From Frateuria_A sp051900415 (lineage in GTDB: Bacteria > Pseudomonadota > Gammaproteobacteria > Xanthomonadales > Rhodanobacteraceae): 64,000 bases of DNA. The notes under the pieces were generated by a model, which searched no databases, was not told the origin of the DNA, and saw nothing but the letters and a program-made list of their open reading frames with translations. Positions 59,763 through 64,000 of the stretch are shown piece after piece (positions within the stretch are counted from its first letter, which is position 1; every line of letters starts with the position of its first letter). The position numbers were made by a program, and so were the translations under genes. The DNA lies in the NCBI RefSeq assembly GCF_051900415.1, contig NZ_JBHZGL010000006.1:62001-126000 (forward strand), given 5' to 3'.

Positions 59763-61211
59763 ATGACCACCGCGCTGATGCTGTTCCGGCGCGACCTGCG
59801 TCTGGCGGACAACCCCGCACTGAGTTCGGCCTGCGCATCGCATGCACGTGTGCTGCCGGTGTACATCCACGCGCCGGACGAGGAAGGCGAGTCCGCCCCC
59901 GGAGCCGCCAGCCGGTGGTGGCTGCACCACTCGCTTGCCGCGCTCGGGCAGGGCTTGCGCGAGCGGGGTGCGGGCCTCCATCTGGCGCGCGGCCCTACGC
60001 TCGACACCCTGCGCGGGCTGATCTCCCGCACCGGTGCCCAGGCGGTGTACTGGAACCGCCAGTACGAGCCTGCATCCATCGCACGCGATACGCACCTGAA
60101 GGCCGCGTTGCAGGCGCAGGGCGTGGCGGTACACACGCACAACGCGGCGCTCTGGTCCGAGCCCTGGACCGTTGCCACGCGGCAGGGTGATCCCTATCGG
60201 GTCTTCACTCCCTATTGGCGCACCCTGCGTCCTCAACTGACGGCGCAGGCACCCTTGCCGGAACCGGCGTTCCACGATTGGGCCGAACAAGATGACACGC
60301 TGCCCCTGGCTGCGTTCGACCTGCTGCCGAACCAGCCCTGGGATGGTGGCCTGGCTGCCAGCTGGCGGCCAGGAGAGGCCGGTGCACACGAGCTATTGGA
60401 TCTCTTTGCCGACGATGCACTGGCCGACTACGCGCGGCTGCGCGACCTGCCCGCCCGCCACGGCACGTCCCGGCTGTCGCCCCACCTGCATTTCGGCGAG
60501 ATCTCGCCGCGGCAGATCCATCACGAGTTGGAACGCCGCAACGCGCGCGTCGATGCACGCCGGCGGGCCGACCTGGAACCCTATCTGCGCGAACTGGGCT
60601 GGCGCGAGTTCGCGCACCACCTGCTGTTCCACTTCCCGCACACGCCCAACGAGAACTTCAACCCGCGCTTCGACGACCGCCTGTGGGAGCCGCCGGACGA
60701 GCCCGCGCTGGAACGCTGGCGGCGCGGCCGCACCGGTATCCCGCTGGTGGACGCGGGCATGCGCGAGCTGTGGCACACCGGCTGGATGCACAACCGCGTG
60801 CGCATGATCGTCGCCAGCCTGCTGACCAAGAACCTGCGCCAGCACTGGCGCCACGGCGCGAACTGGTTCTGGGACACGCTGGTGGACGCGGACCTGGCCA
60901 ACAACACGATGGGCTGGCAATGGGTCGCCGGTTGCGGTGCGGACGCGGCGCCCTACTTTCGCGTGTTCAATCCGGTCACGCAGGCGCAGCGCTTCGACCC
61001 GGAGGGCGAGTACCTTGCGCGCTGGCTGCCGGAGCTGGCGGGTGCGCCGCCGGCACTGCGGCACGAGCCGTGGAAGGACCCGGCTTTGCTTCGCCGCAGC
61101 GGTTATCCCGCGCCCATGGTGGATCTGGGCCAGTCCCGCCAGCGCGCGCTGGACGCCTATCAGCGCGTGAAAGATGGATCGCGCGGTCCTATCCCAGCAC
61201 GGACGGGTTGA
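59763..61211 (+). CDS. phrB: Deoxyribodipyrimidine photolyase
   Basis: 482 residues. The N-terminal antenna domain begins LMLFRRDLRLADNPAL. The FAD domain contains GTSRLSPHLHFGEISPRQ, LGWREFAHHLL and GIPLVDAGMRELWHTGWMHNRVRM, followed by KNLRQHWRHGANWFWDTLVDADLANN, all standard in class I CPD photolyases. It repairs UV dimers with blue light. The 3' end overlaps the convergent tspO by 23 bp. Lipocalin, TspO and ECF-ChrR neighbours suggest a light-stress set. Confidence 0.95.
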   Translation: MTTALMLFRRDLRLADNPALSSACASHARVLPVYIHAPDEEGESAPGAASRWWLHHSLAALGQGLRERGAGLHLARGPTLDTLRGLISRTGAQAVYWNRQYEPASIARDTHLKAALQAQGVAVHTHNAALWSEPWTVATRQGDPYRVFTPYWRTLRPQLTAQAPLPEPAFHDWAEQDDTLPLAAFDLLPNQPWDGGLAASWRPGEAGAHELLDLFADDALADYARLRDLPARHGTSRLSPHLHFGEISPRQIHHELERRNARVDARRRADLEPYLRELGWREFAHHLLFHFPHTPNENFNPRFDDRLWEPPDEPALERWRRGRTGIPLVDAGMRELWHTGWMHNRVRMIVASLLTKNLRQHWRHGANWFWDTLVDADLANNTMGWQWVAGCGADAAPYFRVFNPVTQAQRFDPEGEYLARWLPELAGAPPALRHEPWKDPALLRRSGYPAPMVDLGQSRQRALDAYQRVKDGSRGPIPARTG

Positions 61212-61686
61212 GCCGCCACACGGCCCAGTTCAGCGCGGTGGCGAAGCTGACCCACGCGAGATAGGGCAGCAGCAACGCGCCGGCGATCGTCCGCACCCGC
61301 CAGAACGCGGCCACCGTGGCCACCAGCAGCAGCCACAGCACGACGATGTCGGCGAACGCCCAACCGCCCAGGTGCCAGGCGAAGAACAGCCAGCTCCAAA
61401 GTGCATTGAGGGCCAGTTGCACCACGAACAACACCAGCGCCCCGCGTCGCCCCGGCTGTCCGGCTTCGCGCCAGACCAGCCAGGCCGCAACACCCATCAG
61501 CGCGTACAGCACGGTCCAGACCGGACCGAACACCGATGCCGGCGGAGCCCACGACGGTTGCGCCAATTGCCCGTAGAACGCCGCGGCCTGGATCGAGGCC
61601 AGCGCGCCGATGGCGGCCGCCGCAAAGCTCAGCAGCCACCAGCCCGCCAGGCCGAGCCAGGGGTGGGACGGTGTCTTCGGTGCCAT
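61189..61686 (-). CDS. tspO: TspO/MBR-family tryptophan-rich sensory protein
   Basis: 165 residues with five helices and the family residues WAPPASVFGPVWTVLYALMG, LNALWSWLFF and a C-terminal LNWAVWRLNP. TspO binds porphyrins and is linked to light and oxidative stress. AGGAG lies seven bases before the ATG at 61686. A TGATCC-N17-GTAAAG element at 61741-61769 could be an ECF-type promoter. Confidence 0.92.
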   Translation of the reverse strand: MAPKTPSHPWLGLAGWWLLSFAAAAIGALASIQAAAFYGQLAQPSWAPPASVFGPVWTVLYALMGVAAWLVWREAGQPGRRGALVLFVVQLALNALWSWLFFAWHLGGWAFADIVVLWLLLVATVAAFWRVRTIAGALLLPYLAWVSFATALNWAVWRLNPSVLG

Positions 61687-61740
61687 GGAGAAACTCCTGC
61701 CGTTGGTTGAAAGGACATCGCGTCGCGTGCCCGGCCATGC

Positions 61741-61769
61741 CTTTACGGCAGGCATCGCCAAACGGATCA
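61741..61769 (-). promoter_or_regulatory. Candidate ECF-type promoter of tspO
   Basis: On the minus strand TGATCC (61764-61769) and GTAAAG (61741-61746) are 17 bp apart. TGATCC is a known -35 feature of RpoE/ChrR-type ECF promoters in other bacteria. Confidence 0.5.
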
Positions 61770-61800
61770 CCGCCGCGGCGCGCATACGCCAACCTGGCCT

Positions 61801-61830
61801 GCATCCGATGGAAGCAGCGTGCCCGTATAA
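61801..61830 (+). promoter_or_regulatory. Candidate ECF-type promoter of the lipocalin gene
   Basis: GCATCC at 61801-61806 and GTATAA at 61825-61830 are 18 bp apart. The -35-like block GCATCCGAT is identical to that in front of the ECF sigma gene. Confidence 0.5.
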
Positions 61831-61889
61831 CGGCCGTCCATCCGGCCCGACCGGCCGTCCCTGCCCGCTTCCAGCAAGGGATCATCCCG

Positions 61890-62468
61890 ATGAAGTCACC
61901 CATGCTGTACTGCCTGCTCGCGGCCATCGGCCTGCCCGGATGCACCCGGGCGGACCCGCCGCCCATCGTGCCGGTCGCCCATGTCGACGTGCCGCGCTAC
62001 ATGGGCCGGTGGTACGTGATCGCCGCGATTCCCACCCGCCCCGAGCGGAACAGCTACAACGCGGTGGAGCTCTACCGGCTCACGCCCGACGGGGAGATCT
62101 GTACCCGTTACGTGCATCGCAAGGGCGGTTTCAAGGCGCCGATCGACACCATCGGCTCATATGCCACGGTGGACGCCGATGCCAGCCAGGCCCGCTGGCA
62201 CGTCCACTTCGCCTGGTTCTTCAAGACCCAGTACCTGGTCGCCTGGCTCGCGCCGGACTACGGCCAGGTCATCGTCGCCCGCGACAAGCGCGATTACCTC
62301 TGGTACATGGCGCGCACGCCGCAGGTGCCGGCGAGCGACTACCAGGCGATGCTGGCTCGGGTGGCCACGATGGGCTACGACCCCAAACGGGTGGTCAAGG
62401 TGCCGCAGCAGTGGCCCGATCGTGGCATGGAGCAGGCGGTCGACAGCGCCATCGCCGACTGTCAGTAA
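61890..62468 (+). CDS. blc: Lipocalin (Blc-type outer-membrane lipoprotein)
   Basis: 192 residues. The lipobox GLPGC is near residue 18. The lipocalin signature GRWYVIAAIPTRPERN follows near residue 40, and the later YLVAWLAPDYGQVIVARDKRDYLWYMAR barrel strands and a C-terminal helix complete the fold. Blc proteins bind lysophospholipids or fatty acids at the outer membrane under stress. AAGGGA precedes the ATG. Confidence 0.93.
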   Translation: MKSPMLYCLLAAIGLPGCTRADPPPIVPVAHVDVPRYMGRWYVIAAIPTRPERNSYNAVELYRLTPDGEICTRYVHRKGGFKAPIDTIGSYATVDADASQARWHVHFAWFFKTQYLVAWLAPDYGQVIVARDKRDYLWYMARTPQVPASDYQAMLARVATMGYDPKRVVKVPQQWPDRGMEQAVDSAIADCQ

Positions 62469-62517
62469 CGCAGCAGGCGACTGACTGCGAGCGGGCCTTC
62501 GCGCGGTGAAACGCCTT

Positions 62518-62580
62518 GCGCCGCGAACCATTCGCGGCGCGCACGAGCACCATCACTTGATGACACGCCCGCAGGCGTGT
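62518..62580. terminator. Two adjacent hairpins between lipocalin and chrR-type genes
   Basis: GCGCCGCGAA/TTCGCGGCGC (62518-62540, 3-nt loop) and ACACGCC/GGCGTGT (62563-62580, 4-nt loop) lie between the convergent stops at 62468 and 62586. T-runs are poor, but the position suits termination of both transcripts. Confidence 0.55.
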
Positions 62581-62585
62581 CTGGC

Positions 62586-63254
62586 TTACAGTCCGAACAG
62601 CGGTTGCAGGGTGCGCGCGAACCAGCCGTCAAAGCGCAGCGTGCCGTCCAGCGCAGCCACGCAGATGCACGCGCCGCCAGGCGCAGTCACCGGCTGGTGT
62701 TCGATCTCGTCGTCCAGGTCCGCCATGTCGCCAGGCGCGAAGTGCCCCAGCTGGTCGTTATAGGCGCCCTGCAGAATCTGCGTCAGCTCGCTGCCGTTGT
62801 GGCCATGCACCGGCATGCTCCTGCCCGGGCCGATGCGCAGCATGAACAGGTTGCCCTCGTCGACCCGGGCGCGGATCAGATGGACGCCCGGCGCCAGCCA
62901 GCGCCAGCGCAGCCCGCTCAGCGACGGCCCGAAGTACGGATGGAGCGGCGCCGGCAGTGCGTCGGGATCGTCCGCCAGACTAGCCGGCGGCAGCAGCGAC
63001 GCCCCCGCGGGCGCGGGCGTGTCGTCGAGCCGGGCGAGCATGGCCTGCCGGGCCTGTTCCGGCGAAGGCCGGTCCTGCTGCATCTCGATCAGTCCGCCGC
63101 CGATGCGTTCGGCCAGGCGCAACCGCTGGCGGCATTCGGCGCACACGCTCAGGTGCGCCGCGGCGACCACCGATAATGCGGTGGGCAGTGCACCGGCGGC
63201 GTAGCTGAGCAGCGTCGCTTCACCCAGGTGATGGCGTGGCTTCATCGGTCTCAT
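62586..63254 (-). CDS. chrR: ChrR-type cupin/zinc anti-sigma factor
   Basis: 222 residues. The N-terminal zinc anti-sigma motif is AAHLSVCAECRQR (His-x3-Cys-x2-Cys). A C-terminal cupin domain carries GRSMPVHGHNGSELTQILQG and a late EIEHQPV histidine. In ChrR the N-terminal part binds sigma, and the cupin responds to singlet oxygen or organic peroxides. The ATG overlaps the sigma stop (ATGA), giving a coupled pair. Confidence 0.92.
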   Translation of the reverse strand: MRPMKPRHHLGEATLLSYAAGALPTALSVVAAAHLSVCAECRQRLRLAERIGGGLIEMQQDRPSPEQARQAMLARLDDTPAPAGASLLPPASLADDPDALPAPLHPYFGPSLSGLRWRWLAPGVHLIRARVDEGNLFMLRIGPGRSMPVHGHNGSELTQILQGAYNDQLGHFAPGDMADLDDEIEHQPVTAPGGACICVAALDGTLRFDGWFARTLQPLFGL

Positions 63255-63892
63255 CGGAGGTCGTTCTGCAGCTTGAGGAAGGCGCGGCGCAAATGGGACT
63301 TCACAGTACCCAGCGGCATGTCCAGCTCAGTCGCGATGTCCTGGTGGCTTTTCGCTTCGAAGTAGGACATGCGGATCAGTCTTGCCTGCACCGCGGGCAA
63401 CTGCTCGATGGCGCGGCGCATGTTCGCTTCTTCGGTCAGCGCCTCCGTCCCGGCCGATTCGGTCACACCCAGCGGGCCATCCAGTTGGCCTATCTCCTCG
63501 ATGTATTCCTGCGTGTGGCTCCACGAGGGCTCCTTGCGGGTGCGGTCGATATACAGGTTGCGGGCGATCCGGAACAGCCAGGTACTGAGGCTGCTTCGTG
63601 CCGGGTCGTATTGGCCGGCCCGCTGCCAGACCCGCAGCAACGCCTCCTGTGCGAGTTCCTCGGCCAGCCCGTGGTCGCCGCCAAGGCCTTGCAGATAACG
63701 CCGGACCCTTGGCCAGAAGTAGTCGTAGATGCGCAGGAAGCTGTCGCGATCGCGGCGGCGCGCGACCGCCTCCACCAGCACGGCCCAGTCGTGTCGTGTT
63801 GTGGTGGTGGATCGGTACAAGGTTCTCGCAACCTCGAAAGGCGCCACCATCGTGGTGGGTGGGTCCAGGTCCATCATAGCCATGGCCGCCAA
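63251..63892 (-). CDS. ECF RNA polymerase sigma factor (RpoE/ChrR-partner type)
   Basis: 213 residues. Region 2 shows RIYDYFWPRVRRYL, AEELAQEALLRVWQ and TWLFRIARNLYIDRTRK; region 4 shows LPAVQARLIRMSYFEAKSHQDIA and PLGTVKSHLRRA. It is encoded with a ChrR-type anti-sigma, as in the group that controls singlet-oxygen responses. Starts at 63883 and 63874 are also possible. A candidate autoregulated promoter lies immediately upstream. Confidence 0.92.
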   Translation of the reverse strand: MAAMAMMDLDPPTTMVAPFEVARTLYRSTTTTRHDWAVLVEAVARRRDRDSFLRIYDYFWPRVRRYLQGLGGDHGLAEELAQEALLRVWQRAGQYDPARSSLSTWLFRIARNLYIDRTRKEPSWSHTQEYIEEIGQLDGPLGVTESAGTEALTEEANMRRAIEQLPAVQARLIRMSYFEAKSHQDIATELDMPLGTVKSHLRRAFLKLQNDLR

Positions 63893-63905
63893 GGGTGTCG
63901 GACAG

Positions 63906-63934
63906 CTATACGCGGCTCCCGGGCGATCGGATGC
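63906..63934 (-). promoter_or_regulatory. Candidate autoregulated promoter of the ECF sigma gene
   Basis: On the minus strand GCATCC (63929-63934) and GTATAG (63906-63911) are 17 bp apart. The GCATCCGAT block matches the one in front of the lipocalin gene. Confidence 0.5.
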
Positions 63935-64000
63935 AGCCGCCGAGCAAGCTCGGCGATCCGGCCCCAGCGAGGATGTAAAGACGGCGCAACTCGTCGTCCC

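Overview
The window reads as chromosomal DNA of a high-GC gammaproteobacterium, most likely a denitrifying member of the Xanthomonadales (Rhodanobacter-like). This is an inference from the three-domain NirK with a C-terminal cytochrome c, the quinol-type NorB, a copLAB-like copper cluster and the GC-rich codon use. No rRNA, tRNA, integrase, transposase or CRISPR array was seen.

Region 1 (1-13.7 kb) is a long run of same-strand, mostly stop/start-overlapping genes for lipid chemistry: a MetX-like acyltransferase, two histidine-box desaturases, a fatty acid hydroxylase, a HAD phosphatase, an SDR, PlsB, a GNAT-like protein, a PAP2 phosphatase, a flippase-like membrane protein, a secreted amidohydrolase and a lipoprotein. 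Its product is not recognisable. Region 2 (14-15.9 kb) holds a small unknown gene, an FMN reductase and an extradiol dioxygenase.

Region 3 (15.9-48.7 kb) is an oxygen-limitation island. It carries norB, ubiD, ubiU-ubiV, fabA-fabB, a DUF2249/membrane protein/ubiT/nadA/nadB operon, an outer-membrane channel, nirK, a tyrosinase, CBS-domain, dodecin, phosphoribosyltransferase and universal stress proteins, a two-component pair and a Crp/Fnr regulator without FNR-type N-terminal cysteines. Thirteen FNR/DNR-like sites (YTGAY-N4-RTCAA and close variants) lie in front of twelve of these units. In norB, nirK, the channel gene and fabA the site centre is 62.5 bp from the start codon. The genes fit oxygen-independent versions of ubiquinone, unsaturated fatty acid and NAD synthesis switched on together with denitrification. 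UbiT is fused to an N-terminal chorismate mutase-like domain.

Region 4 (48.8-56 kb) has a TRIC-like membrane protein, a cysteine-rich copper-storage-like protein, a copL/copA/copB-like cluster, a methyltransferase and a DUF305 protein. Region 5 (55-64 kb) has a DUF4331-TPR-HupE operon, then photolyase, TspO and lipocalin, ending with an ECF sigma factor and its ChrR-type anti-sigma, which resembles a light/singlet-oxygen response set.

Several families of palindromic intergenic repeats are scattered through 18-47 kb. One is a four-copy, about 121-bp tandem array. One copy of a related element lies in frame inside the copper oxidase gene.
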